In this document: piece after piece, positions 1 through 6,605 of the stretch
Layout of the letters: every line of letters starts with the position of its first letter
How positions within the stretch are numbered: the first letter of the stretch is position 1
Assembly: GCA_946408305.1 (NCBI GenBank)
Contig: CAMJRQ010000028.1
Span: 1-9,481, forward strand
Direction: 5' to 3'
DNA: 9,481 nucleotides
Source of the DNA: an uncultured Prevotellaceae bacterium
GTDB taxonomy: Bacteria > Bacteroidota > Bacteroidia > Bacteroidales > Bacteroidaceae
Notes under the pieces: model-generated
Told to the model about the DNA's origin: nothing
The model's database searches: none
The model's input: the letters and a program-made list of their open reading frames with translations, nothing else
Made by a program: the position numbers and the translations under genes

Positions 1-945
1 GAGGAGCTCAACTCGGACCGCGACAAGTTCCTCGAAGCCATCTCGGCCAATGTTGAGGTGGAGCTCAAGAAGATAGGTCTGCGCCTCATCAACGTCAACG
101 TCACCGACATCAAGGACGAGAGCGGATACATCGAAGCCCTCGGCCAGGAAGCCGCAGCCAAGGCCATCAACGAAGCCAAGGTGCGCGTGGCCGAACAGGA
201 GAAGCTGGGCGAAATCGGTAAGGCCGAAGCCGTCCGCGAGACCCGCGTGCGCACCGCCGAGGCCAACGCCGAGGCCGTGAAGGGCGAGAACGAGGCCAAG
301 ATAGCCATCGCCAACAGCGACTCCTTCCGCCGCGAGAAAGAGGCCGAGGCACAGCGCCGCGCCACCGCAGCCGAGAAGGTGGCACAGGCACAGGCTCTCG
401 AAGAGGCCTACGCCGCCGAGCAGAAAGCCGAGGAGGCACGCGCCGACAAGGAGCGCTCCACGCAGACGGCAAACGTCATCGTGGCACAGGAAATCGAGAA
501 GCAGCGACTCGTCATCTCGGCCGAAGCCGAGGCCGAGCAGAAGCGCGTCAACGCCAAGGGTGAGGCCGACGCCATCTTCGCCAAGATGGAAGCCGAGGCA
601 AAGGGCCTCTTCCAGGTGCTCACCAAGCAGGCCGAGGGTTACGACAAGATGATTCAGGCCGCCGGCGGAGACCCCACCCAGGCCTACACCCTCCTGCTGC
701 TCGAGAAACTGCCCGAGCTGGTGAAGACTCAGGTGGAGGCCATCAAGGGCATCAACATCGACAAGGTCACCGTCTGGGACACCGCCGGCGGAGGCGACGG
801 AAAGACCAGCACGGCCAATTTCCTCGCTGGGCTGATGAAGAGCGTGCCCCCGCTCTCCGAGCTCTTCGACCAGGCCGGCATGGCACTGCCCGAATACCTG
901 GCCAAGAAGAAGGACGCACCCGAACCCCAGCAGCCCGCCGAATAG
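1..945 (+). CDS. Flotillin-like SPFH/band-7 membrane scaffold protein (3' part)
   Basis: The frame is open from the first base, so the gene starts left of the window and 314 C-terminal residues are visible. An in-frame GTG at 58 is internal and not the start: the 19 residues before it (EELNSDRDKFLEAISANVE) continue the end of an SPFH domain. After this comes a long Ala/Glu/Lys-rich segment, roughly visible residues 45-205, with many AEA-type repeats, as in the flotillin coiled coil. A conserved C-terminal block follows (LLLLEKLPELVKTQVEAIKG, then NIDKVTVWDT). Flotillins are membrane-anchored oligomeric scaffolds linked to ordered lipid domains and envelope organisation. The usual partner NfeD is not in view and would have to lie upstream. 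The family call is secure; the exact subtype is not, because the N-terminal membrane segment is missing. Confidence 0.88.
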   Translation, partial: EELNSDRDKFLEAISANVEVELKKIGLRLINVNVTDIKDESGYIEALGQEAAAKAINEAKVRVAEQEKLGEIGKAEAVRETRVRTAEANAEAVKGENEAKIAIANSDSFRREKEAEAQRRATAAEKVAQAQALEEAYAAEQKAEEARADKERSTQTANVIVAQEIEKQRLVISAEAEAEQKRVNAKGEADAIFAKMEAEAKGLFQVLTKQAEGYDKMIQAAGGDPTQAYTLLLLEKLPELVKTQVEAIKGINIDKVTVWDTAGGGDGKTSTANFLAGLMKSVPPLSELFDQAGMALPEYLAKKKDAPEPQQPAE

Positions 946-962
946 GCTTGCTGGAGAAACGG

Positions 963-1028
963 AAAACGCAACGTGTTGCGAAGGCCCGAGGAACGTGTTC
1001 CGATGGCCCTCGCAACACGTTGCGTTTT
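963..1028. terminator. Long hairpin with A-tract and T-tract, probable bidirectional terminator
   Basis: The arms AAAACGCAACGTGTTGCG (963-980) and CGCAACACGTTGCGTTTT (1011-1028) are perfect reverse complements. Pairing continues with A981-T1010 and, after one mismatch, GGCC (983-986) with GGCC (1005-1008). The centre GGAACGTGTTCC (990-1001) is itself nearly palindromic. The hairpin begins 18 bases after the flotillin stop and ends in TTTT on the plus strand, with AAAA at the other foot, so it could stop transcription from either side. The terminator role is inferred from position and shape. It could also be a dispersed palindromic repeat or a protein-binding site. Confidence 0.65.
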
Positions 1029-1035
1029 ATCCCGG

Positions 1036-1156
1036 ATTATTGGTGTCCGGAGAAATTTTCTCCATTGTGATGTGAGTCCAACAGCGAAGGGGGCTTATCT
1101 GCGAAAGACCGCTGCGCTCGGCGCATGCGATTCGATTTTCCCCGGACACCAATAAT
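1036..1156. repeat. 121-bp element bounded by 20-bp inverted repeats
   Basis: The left end ATTATTGGTGTCCGG (1036-1050) is a perfect reverse complement of CCGGACACCAATAAT (1142-1156). After one mismatch the pairing resumes for four more bases (1052-1055 with 1137-1140), giving 20-bp arms with a single mismatch. Inside the left end, GGAGAAATTTTCTCC (1049-1063) is a second palindrome. The interior has no coding capacity. This layout fits a miniature inverted-repeat element or the remnant of an insertion sequence, but I see no flanking target-site duplication and cannot name a family. A structured non-coding RNA is an alternative. Confidence 0.5.
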
Positions 1157-1191
1157 TGCGATTCTTCGCATAGCCCACACCCGCAAGAACC

Positions 1192-1231
1192 AAGAGAGGG
1201 AACCCCCGCTGTCGGGGATTCCCTCTCTTTT
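1192..1231 (-). terminator. Intrinsic-type terminator hairpin after the outer-membrane protein gene
   Basis: Bases 1192-1202 pair perfectly with 1219-1229 (11 bp). After one C/A mismatch, CCCCG (1204-1208) pairs with CGGGG (1213-1217) around a CTGT loop. The hairpin starts about 23 bases past the stop codon of the minus-strand gene ending at 1254. On the minus strand the stem is followed by a moderately T-rich CTTGGTTCTT; on the plus strand by TTTTGTATTCTT. It can therefore serve both the outer-membrane protein gene and any read-through from the flotillin side. Strand is assigned by proximity to the minus-strand gene. Confidence 0.8.
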
Positions 1232-1253
1232 GTATTCTTGCGCTCGCTGCTCC

Positions 1254-1955
1254 TTAGAAGCGGTAGCCCAGGGTCATGTAGAAGTTGTAGTTCTTCAGTT
1301 TGGGATTACCGGGATGAAGGTCGCGATACTCGTCGCGCAGCATGTCGGTCAGACCCCAGTCCATGCCGAGGGCCAGGATGTAGTGCTGGTTGTACTCGGC
1401 ACCCACGCGGAAGCCCAGACCGGCGTCCCAGCGCTGGAAGTTGGGATCCACCTTGCTCTTCTTGAAGGCCTTGTAGTCGAATTCCAGGTCGCGGAAATAG
1501 GGACCGTCGGCATCGATGTCGTACTTGCGCTTGCCGCCTACGCCAATGGCGAAGTAGGGACCAAACTCGCCGAACACACCGATTTCGGGGTTGAAGTTGT
1601 AGTGGAAACCTACGTGGATGGGAATCTCGATGTAGTGCAGGTTGTACTTGTCGGTCACATCTTTCGTTCCATAAGGTTCACCAAAATCAAAGTCCCTGCT
1701 CCACTTGGCGCCCTTCTGCGTCCAGTCCACACCGGCGTTGATGTAGGTGCCGTGAGCCTTCGGCAGCACGTATTCCACCTTGAATCCGGCCAGACCGCCG
1801 ATTTTGCCGTCGTAGTTAGCCAGGTCGCGAATCTTGCTGGCGTTGAATCCCAGGAAACCCTGATAAGTGAAACCCTCCTTCGGCTCATAGTCCAGAGCCA
1901 TTGCGTTGCTGGCAACCATTGCCAGGGCAACAACCATAGTAAATAACTTTTTCAT
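1254..1955 (-). CDS. PorT-family outer-membrane beta-barrel protein
   Basis: The product is 233 residues. It begins with a clear signal peptide: MKK, a hydrophobic stretch to about residue 17, and likely cleavage after AMA at residue 20. The rest alternates short amphipathic strands rich in Gly, Tyr and Phe (for example YIEIPIHVGFHYNF and FGEFGPYFAIGVGG) and ends in YRF, the terminal aromatic expected of outer-membrane barrels. This pattern matches the small PorT-like or OMP_b-brl_2 barrels common in Bacteroidetes. The substrate or function cannot be told from sequence. The gene stands alone, with its own likely promoter near 1990 and a terminator after its stop. The ATG at 1953-1955 is supported by the signal peptide starting there. 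Confidence 0.85.
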   Translation of the reverse strand: MKKLFTMVVALAMVASNAMALDYEPKEGFTYQGFLGFNASKIRDLANYDGKIGGLAGFKVEYVLPKAHGTYINAGVDWTQKGAKWSRDFDFGEPYGTKDVTDKYNLHYIEIPIHVGFHYNFNPEIGVFGEFGPYFAIGVGGKRKYDIDADGPYFRDLEFDYKAFKKSKVDPNFQRWDAGLGFRVGAEYNQHYILALGMDWGLTDMLRDEYRDLHPGNPKLKNYNFYMTLGYRF

Positions 1956-1989
1956 GTCTCTCTAATTATTTAAAGGTTAAATGTCGGTG

Positions 1990-2022
1990 CAAAGTTATTA
2001 TAATCTTTTCGCTTCGAGAAAA
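1990..2022 (-). promoter_or_regulatory. Likely Bacteroidetes-type promoter of the outer-membrane protein gene
   Basis: On the minus strand TAACTTTG (1997 down to 1990) fits the Bacteroidetes -7 consensus TAnnTTTG exactly. Twenty bases upstream lies TTTTC (2022-2018), a degenerate match to the -33 TTTG box, in an AT-rich stretch that contrasts with the GC-rich genes around it. This would give a leader of roughly 25-35 bases before the ATG at 1955. The -33 match is weak, so the call rests mainly on the -7 box, its position and the AT-rich context. Confidence 0.5.
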
Positions 2023-2060
2023 TTTTATGGAAAAAAAGTGAATGATTGCCTGCTTTTTGC

Positions 2061-3443
2061 CTAATCGGCCCGACGTGTCTCGGCCTTGTGAGTGAGCAAC
2101 ATAAGGACTACGGAGGCCACGCAGGAGGCGATGAGCAGGATGAAGGTGGAGTTCCAACCCCAGGCCTGCGCCACATAGCCGATGACGACGTTGGCCAGCA
2201 CGGCCGTGCCCAGCACGTAGCCCATGAAGCCCGTCAGCCCGGCGGCCGTGCCGGCGGCGTTCTTCGGAGCCAGGTCGAGCGACTGCACGCCGATGAGCAT
2301 CACGGGGCCGTAGATGAAGAAACCGATGGCGATGAGGCAGACGATGACGACGTTGATGTTGTCGATGTTCTGCCAATAGACGAAGATGAAGACGGCCACC
2401 AGCAGCATGAAGATGACCGTGGGCATGGCCCTCCGGCCGTGGAAGAGGTGGTCGCTGAGCCAGCCGCAGATGAGCGTGCCGGGGATGGCAGCAATCTCGT
2501 AGGCAAAATAGGCCCAACCGGTGTCCTTGAGGTTGATGCCCTTCTCGGTGAGGATGGTGGGGGCCCAGTCGAGGCAGCCGTAGCGCACGGCATAGACAAA
2601 GGCATTGGCCAGGGCGATGTACCAGAGATACTTGTTCGAGAGCACCGTGCGGAAGATTTCGCGCGAGGAGAGCACCTCCTCGGCCCGCTCGCTATAGGTG
2701 GAGGCGTAGTCGCCGCTCCATTTCTCGATGGAAGGCAGGCCGCAGGACTGGGGCGTGTCGCGCAGGAGCACGTAGGCCACCAGGGCGATGAGCAAGGCCA
2801 CGCAGGAGGGGAAGAGGTACGTGCCGATGAGGAAATAGCGGCTCGCCTCGGCTCCGTAGAACCACGAGCCGAACCACATGGCGCCATAGACGGCCATGGG
2901 GCCCACGAGGGCACCGCCCACGTTGTGGGCACAGTTCCAGACGGACATCCACGTGCCCCGCTCCTTCTGCGAGAACCAGTGGGTCATCACTCGCCCGCAC
3001 GGCGGCCAGCCCATGCCGTTGAACCAGCCGACCAGGAAGTTCAGCACAGCCATCATGACGATGGCCCACGACTTGTGCTCCGGGCCAATCCACTGCACGG
3101 GCACGATGAGGAACATCATCGACAAGGCAGCCAGCACCAGCCCCAGCGGCAGGAAGCGGCGGGCGTTGCTGCGGTCGGAGATGCTGGCCATCAGGAACTT
3201 GGAGAAGCCATAGGCAATAGCGTTCATCGAGAGCACCACGCCCAGCTCGCCCTTCTCGAAGCCCAGCGGCTCGAGCAGGGGAATGGCCATCGAGAAGTTC
3301 TTGCGCACGATATAGAAACCGGCATAGCCGATGAAGGCTCCCAAAAACACCTGCCAGCGCAACTGGCGATAGCGGCGGTCGGCCTCGGGGCCCGTCTGTT
3401 CGGGCTTATAGGCTGGCGGGGCCAGAAAACTTTTCATATTCAT
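2061..3443 (-). CDS. glpT: Glycerol-3-phosphate:phosphate antiporter GlpT (MFS)
   Basis: At 460 residues this is close to the 452 of E. coli GlpT and matches it throughout, for example FGxxxGYxxxYxVRKNF-like residues 38-50, GMGWPPCGR (143-151), WNCAHNVGG (169-177), DTPQSCGLP (229-237), IYGPVMLIG and APKKAAGTAAG-like APKNAAGTAAG. The residues corresponding to the E. coli substrate-site Arg45, His165 and Arg269 are present as Arg47, His173 and Arg287. It is a 12-helix inner-membrane protein that takes up glycerol-3-phosphate in exchange for inorganic phosphate. It follows glpD, which uses the imported substrate, after 65 bases. Two Met codons (residues 1 and 3) are possible starts; the first is used here. 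No clear hairpin terminator was seen after the stop, only a run of seven T residues on the coding strand near 2037-2031. Confidence 0.95.
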   Translation of the reverse strand: MNMKSFLAPPAYKPEQTGPEADRRYRQLRWQVFLGAFIGYAGFYIVRKNFSMAIPLLEPLGFEKGELGVVLSMNAIAYGFSKFLMASISDRSNARRFLPLGLVLAALSMMFLIVPVQWIGPEHKSWAIVMMAVLNFLVGWFNGMGWPPCGRVMTHWFSQKERGTWMSVWNCAHNVGGALVGPMAVYGAMWFGSWFYGAEASRYFLIGTYLFPSCVALLIALVAYVLLRDTPQSCGLPSIEKWSGDYASTYSERAEEVLSSREIFRTVLSNKYLWYIALANAFVYAVRYGCLDWAPTILTEKGINLKDTGWAYFAYEIAAIPGTLICGWLSDHLFHGRRAMPTVIFMLLVAVFIFVYWQNIDNINVVIVCLIAIGFFIYGPVMLIGVQSLDLAPKNAAGTAAGLTGFMGYVLGTAVLANVVIGYVAQAWGWNSTFILLIASCVASVVLMLLTHKAETRRAD

Positions 3444-3463
3444 CTTGATTTAATGCAAAGTCT

Positions 3464-3505
3464 GTTGTCAGTTGTCCGTCGTCTGTTGTCCGTTGTCCGT
3501 TGTCC
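3464..3505. repeat. Six tandem 7-bp repeats, consensus GTTGTCC, between glpD and glpT
   Basis: On the plus strand the units are GTTGTCA, GTTGTCC, GTCGTCT, GTTGTCC, GTTGTCC and GTTGTCC in direct head-to-tail order (3464-3505). On the transcribed minus strand they read GGACAAC. The array fills most of the 65-base glpD-glpT gap, starting three bases past the glpD stop codon. There are no spacers, so it is not CRISPR. From general familiarity, similar heptamer runs occur between genes in Bacteroidales and cyanobacterial genomes; that is recollection, not a search result. Its role, if any, is unknown. Confidence 0.85.
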
Positions 3506-3508
3506 AGA

Positions 3509-5074
3509 TTATTCCACAATATACTTCTTCGCAATCTCGGAGAACTGGGCCACTTGCTGGGCCTCCCAGTCCTCGTCGCGCCCCAGCTCGGCGGCTATGA
3601 TGCCGGCCACACGGGGTGCCACGGCCAGTGCCTCGCGAGCGTCGATATAGAGCAAGCGCACGCGGCGGGCCAGCACGTCGTCCACCGTGCGGGCCATCTC
3701 CTGACGCACGGCCCAGACGACTTCGCCCACCGTATAGTCGTACTTCGGAGATAGCTTCTCGCGGAAGATTTCGTTCTCCTGTTCCAGAGCATGAAGGGCG
3801 GGCTCGTCGGAGCCGTAGACGTAGCAATGGTTCGTGAGGTCGGGCTCGGGGCGGTAGCCGTGGATGTGGAGCGTCTTGGTGACGCACTTCTTCCGCTCCA
3901 CCATTCCCATGCGGATGGCGCGGTCTACGGTGTCCTCGGCCATGAGCCGATAGCTGGTCCACTTGCCTCCGGTGATGGTGATGAGGCGGTTGTTCGAGAC
4001 GATAATCTTGTGGCTTCGCGAAATCTCCTTCGTGCTCTTTCCCTCCTTCTTGGGCGCTGCCAGGGGGCGCTGTCCGGCGTAGACGCAAAGGATGTCCTGG
4101 CGGGTGGGAGCGGGGTCCATGTAGAGGCTGGCTGTCTTCAGGATGAAGTCTATCTCCTGCTCGAGTGCCCGGGGCTCGCTCTCGGGCGTCTCGCGCAGCA
4201 CGTCGGTGGTTCCCACCACCACACGGTTGTGCCAGGGCACAGCGAAGAGCACGCGCCCGTCGCTCGTCTTGGGCACCATCAGCGCGTCCTGGCTCTGCAG
4301 GAACTTCTGGTCGAGCACCAGGTGGACACCCTGGCTGGGACGTATCATGGAGGGCCGTCCGGGCTGGTCCATCTGCATCACGCGGTCCACGAAGATGCCG
4401 GCGGCGTTGATTACGGCCCGCGCCTTCAGACGAAACACCTCGCCCGTCTCCTGGTCGATGGCCTGCACGCCGCACACGTTGCCCTTGGCGTCGTGCTCGA
4501 GCGCCACGGCCTGCACGTGGTTCACGGCCACGCCGCCGTGGTCGATGCACGTCTGGGCCAGGTTCACAGCCATGCGCGAGTCGTCGAACTGGCCGTCGTG
4601 ATAGACGATGCCGCCCTTCAGCCCCTTGCGGATGGCCGTGGGCAGACGTTGCATCACGCTCTTGGCACGGATGAACTTCGAGCGCCCGTAGCCGAAGCCG
4701 AAGGAGAGGAGGTCGTAGAACGTGAGGCCGCAGAAGTAGAGGAAGTTGTCCCAATAGCGATAGTTGGAGATGACGAAGGCTTGGTCCTTCACCAGATGAG
4801 GTGCGTTGGCCTTCATGCGGCCCCGTTCACGCAGGGCCTCGAGGACCAGCATCACGTCGCCTTTCTGCAAATAGCGCACCCCACCGTGCACGAGCTTCGT
4901 GCTGCGGCTCGAGGTACACTTGGCAAAGTCGTCCTGCTCGAGCAGTGCCACGCTGTAGCCGCGCGAGGCGGCATCGACGGCGCAGCCCAGTCCCGTGGCT
5001 CCGCCGCCGATGACGACGAAGTCCCATGTCATCTCGGCGGTGCGCAGGCGGTCAATTTGTGTTTCTCTTTTCAT
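3509..5074 (-). CDS. glpD: FAD-dependent glycerol-3-phosphate dehydrogenase GlpD
   Basis: The 521-residue product has the ADP-binding motif VIGGGATGLG (21-30), the GlpD signature CTSSRSTKLVHGGVRYL (53-69), VYAGQRPL (331-338) and ITGGKWTSYR (367-376), then a C-terminal DAO_C-type helical domain from about residue 395 (EVVWAVRQEMARTVDDVLARR). GlpD is a membrane-associated flavoenzyme that oxidises glycerol-3-phosphate to dihydroxyacetone phosphate and passes electrons to quinone, presumably menaquinone here. The start at MKRETQ adds about 14 residues before the fold; a second Met at residue 15 (MTWDFVV) is an alternative closer to the E. coli start. It lies 31 bases after folK with no obvious promoter between, so co-transcription with the upstream genes is possible. 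No glpK or glpF is in view. Confidence 0.95.
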   Translation of the reverse strand: MKRETQIDRLRTAEMTWDFVVIGGGATGLGCAVDAASRGYSVALLEQDDFAKCTSSRSTKLVHGGVRYLQKGDVMLVLEALRERGRMKANAPHLVKDQAFVISNYRYWDNFLYFCGLTFYDLLSFGFGYGRSKFIRAKSVMQRLPTAIRKGLKGGIVYHDGQFDDSRMAVNLAQTCIDHGGVAVNHVQAVALEHDAKGNVCGVQAIDQETGEVFRLKARAVINAAGIFVDRVMQMDQPGRPSMIRPSQGVHLVLDQKFLQSQDALMVPKTSDGRVLFAVPWHNRVVVGTTDVLRETPESEPRALEQEIDFILKTASLYMDPAPTRQDILCVYAGQRPLAAPKKEGKSTKEISRSHKIIVSNNRLITITGGKWTSYRLMAEDTVDRAIRMGMVERKKCVTKTLHIHGYRPEPDLTNHCYVYGSDEPALHALEQENEIFREKLSPKYDYTVGEVVWAVRQEMARTVDDVLARRVRLLYIDAREALAVAPRVAGIIAAELGRDEDWEAQQVAQFSEIAKKYIVE

Positions 5075-5105
5075 TGTTTAGGTTTGTTTAGTTTGTCCGG
5101 TCCGT

Positions 5106-5510
5106 TCAAAGAATCTCGCCGAGGGGCTTCATGACGAAGTCGCGCTCCTGCATCCGCGGATGGGGCAGCGTGAGGGCGGGAAAGTGCATGCGGAAGTGGT
5201 CGTAGAGGAGCAGGTCGATGTCGATGGGGCGGTCGTGATAGCAGCCGCCCTTGGTCTTCTCCTGCCGGCCCAGTTCGCGCTCAATCTGCTGGGTGATGCG
5301 CAGGCAGCGCATGGGCGAGAGGTGGGTCTCCACCATACAGGCAGCGTTGAGGAAGCGATGCGGGCTCTCGAATCCCCAGGGCTCGGTCTCGATGAACGAG
5401 GACGTGCGCCGCACGGGGCCGATGCGCTGCCCGATGGCCTCGAGGGCCCGGCACAGCGTCTGCCGGCGGTCGCCCATGTTGGAGCCGAGCGAGAGGTAGA
5501 GACGAGCCAT
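5106..5510 (-). CDS. folK: 6-hydroxymethyl-7,8-dihydropterin pyrophosphokinase (HPPK, FolK)
   Basis: The 134 residues show the HPPK layout: YLSLGSNMGDR (5-15) at the N-terminus, ETEPWGF (41-47), and the active-site segment DRPIDIDLLLYD (93-104), in which Arg94 and the metal-binding pair Asp97 and Asp99 match the family. LPHPRMQERDFVMKPLGEI closes the protein. HPPK transfers pyrophosphate from ATP to 6-hydroxymethyl-7,8-dihydropterin in cytosolic folate synthesis. The protein is somewhat shorter than E. coli FolK (about 159). The tryptophan usually found before the catalytic Arg is replaced in GGCYHDR, a variation I associate with Bacteroidetes. The ATG lies three bases after the queA stop, indicating translational coupling. 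Confidence 0.93.
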   Translation of the reverse strand: MARLYLSLGSNMGDRRQTLCRALEAIGQRIGPVRRTSSFIETEPWGFESPHRFLNAACMVETHLSPMRCLRITQQIERELGRQEKTKGGCYHDRPIDIDLLLYDHFRMHFPALTLPHPRMQERDFVMKPLGEIL

Positions 5511-5513
5511 GGC

Positions 5514-6596
5514 TTAGTCCTGGAGGATGAGTATGGCGTCGCCGTAGGTGCCGAAGCGGTAGCGGTTGTTGGGGTCGCTCTCGTTGTACTTCAGCGCTTC
5601 CTTGTAGGCCTTCATGACGAGGTCGTATCCGCCGTAGGCGCAGGTCATCATGAGCTGGGTGCTGTAGGGCAGATAGAAATTGGCTATCATGGCATCGGCC
5701 AGATGGAACTCATAGGGGGGGAAGATGAACTTGTTGGTCCAGCCGTCGAACTCCTTGAGGTGTCCGTCGGCACTGACGGCTGTTTCGAGCGTACGCTGCA
5801 CGGTGGTGCCCACGGCCACGATGTGGTGCCCGTCTTCCTTGGCCCGGTTGATGAGCCGGCATGCCTCGGCTCCGACGTGCATCTCCTCGGAATCCACCTT
5901 GTGCTTCGTCAGGTCCTCCACGTCGATTTCGCGGAAGTTGCCCAGTCCGCAGTGCATGGTGATGAAGGCGCAGTTTATGTCGTTTATCTCCATCATCTTC
6001 ATCAGCTGGGGCGAGAAGTGGAGTCCCGAGCAGGGAACGGTGACGGCGCCCTCGTTGCGGGCAAAGATGCACTGGAAGTCCTCCAGGTCGGACGGTTCGG
6101 CGTCGCGGCCCAGAATCTCCTTGGGTATGGGTGCCTCGCCCAGCGCGTAGAGGTTGCGCTTGAATTCCTCGTGCGAGCCGTCGAAGAGGAAGCGCAGCGT
6201 GCGCCCGCGGCTGGTGGTGTTGTCGATTACCTCGGCCACCATGGCTTCGTTCTCGCCGAAGTAGAGCTTGTTGCCGATGCGAATCTTGCGTGCGGGGTCC
6301 ACGAGCACGTCCCACAGCCGCATCTCCTTGTTGAGCTCGCGCAGCAGGAACACCTCAATCTTGGCGTCGGTCTTCTCCTTGGTGCCATAGAGGCGGGCCG
6401 GGAATACTTTCGTGTCGTTGAAGACGAAGACGTCGTTCGGACCGAAGAAATGCAGGATGTGGCGGAACGAGGGGCGGTGCTCGATGATGCCACTCTTGGC
6501 ATGGATGACCATCAGGCGGCAGTCGTCGCGAAACGGGGTGGGATACTTGGCGATGCGATCCTCGGTCAGCTTGAATTTGAATTGTGAGAGCTTCAT
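5514..6596 (-). CDS. queA: S-adenosylmethionine:tRNA ribosyltransferase-isomerase QueA
   Basis: This 360-residue protein carries the QueA hallmarks: NDTKVFPARL (60-69), EGAVTVPCSGLHF (182-194), GLGNFR (217-222), VGTTVQRTLE (262-271), WTNKFIFPPYEF (286-297), NFYLPYST (306-313) and YGDAILIL (351-358). QueA adds the ribosyl part of SAM to preQ1 at wobble position 34 of tRNAs for Asn, Asp, His and Tyr, forming epoxyqueuosine. Several motifs are drifted: the usual APTA(G/S)LHF is VPCSGLHF and the usual NFHLP is NFYLP, and about eight extra residues precede YRFGTYGDA. The rest is intact and the frame is unbroken, so I take it as functional but divergent. The ATG lies nine bases after the truB stop. 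Confidence 0.93.
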   Translation of the reverse strand: MKLSQFKFKLTEDRIAKYPTPFRDDCRLMVIHAKSGIIEHRPSFRHILHFFGPNDVFVFNDTKVFPARLYGTKEKTDAKIEVFLLRELNKEMRLWDVLVDPARKIRIGNKLYFGENEAMVAEVIDNTTSRGRTLRFLFDGSHEEFKRNLYALGEAPIPKEILGRDAEPSDLEDFQCIFARNEGAVTVPCSGLHFSPQLMKMMEINDINCAFITMHCGLGNFREIDVEDLTKHKVDSEEMHVGAEACRLINRAKEDGHHIVAVGTTVQRTLETAVSADGHLKEFDGWTNKFIFPPYEFHLADAMIANFYLPYSTQLMMTCAYGGYDLVMKAYKEALKYNESDPNNRYRFGTYGDAILILQD

Positions 6597-6605
6597 ATAG
6601 GGGAT

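Larger units (their letters stand above)
946..1253. other. Gene-free stretch between two convergent genes
   Basis: This 308-base gap separates the flotillin stop codon from the stop codon of the convergent outer-membrane protein gene. I find no credible coding frame in it. The 60-codon plus-strand frame across it resembles no protein I know and runs through all the inverted repeats. The gap holds three structured elements in a row: a 66-base hairpin, a 121-base inverted-repeat element and a terminator hairpin, annotated separately. Nothing recognisable as a promoter or tRNA was seen. Confidence 0.8.

Noticed and set aside
58..60. GTG at 58 as the start of the flotillin gene
   Set aside because: The frame is open back to base 1 and the upstream residues continue the SPFH domain, so the gene starts outside the window.
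973..1155. 60-codon plus-strand frame in the intergenic gap
   Set aside because: It is composed almost entirely of hairpin and inverted-repeat sequence and lacks a plausible ribosome-binding region or conserved motif.
1125..1946. 273-codon plus-strand frame opposite the outer-membrane protein gene
   Set aside because: The minus-strand frame has a signal peptide, barrel strands and a promoter-like element. The plus-strand frame has none and would begin inside the inverted-repeat element.
2031..2058. Possible terminator after glpT
   Set aside because: There is a run of seven T on the coding strand, but the only stem available is six A/T-rich pairs around a 14-base loop, too weak to call.
3464..3505. 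Possible CRISPR array
   Set aside because: The units are 7 bp, contiguous and without spacers, so this is a simple tandem repeat.
2046..3650. 534-codon open frame on the plus strand opposite glpT
   Set aside because: It is antisense to a certain gene. Its translation is rich in His, Gly, Asp and Glu with no fold-like pattern, as expected when GC-rich third positions remove stop codons.
3468..4754. 428-codon minus-strand frame overlapping glpD and ending in the heptad array
   Set aside because: It is an out-of-frame shadow of glpD with Arg/Pro/Gly-rich composition. Its TTDNGQQTTDN tail is just the 7-bp repeat translated.
3791..5134. 447-codon plus-strand open frame opposite glpD
   Set aside because: It is antisense to glpD, has low-complexity Val/His/Gly composition and no recognisable domain.
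5160..6587. 475-codon plus-strand open frame opposite folK and queA
   Set aside because: It spans two real genes and their junction on the opposite strand, and its composition is that of a reverse-complement shadow.
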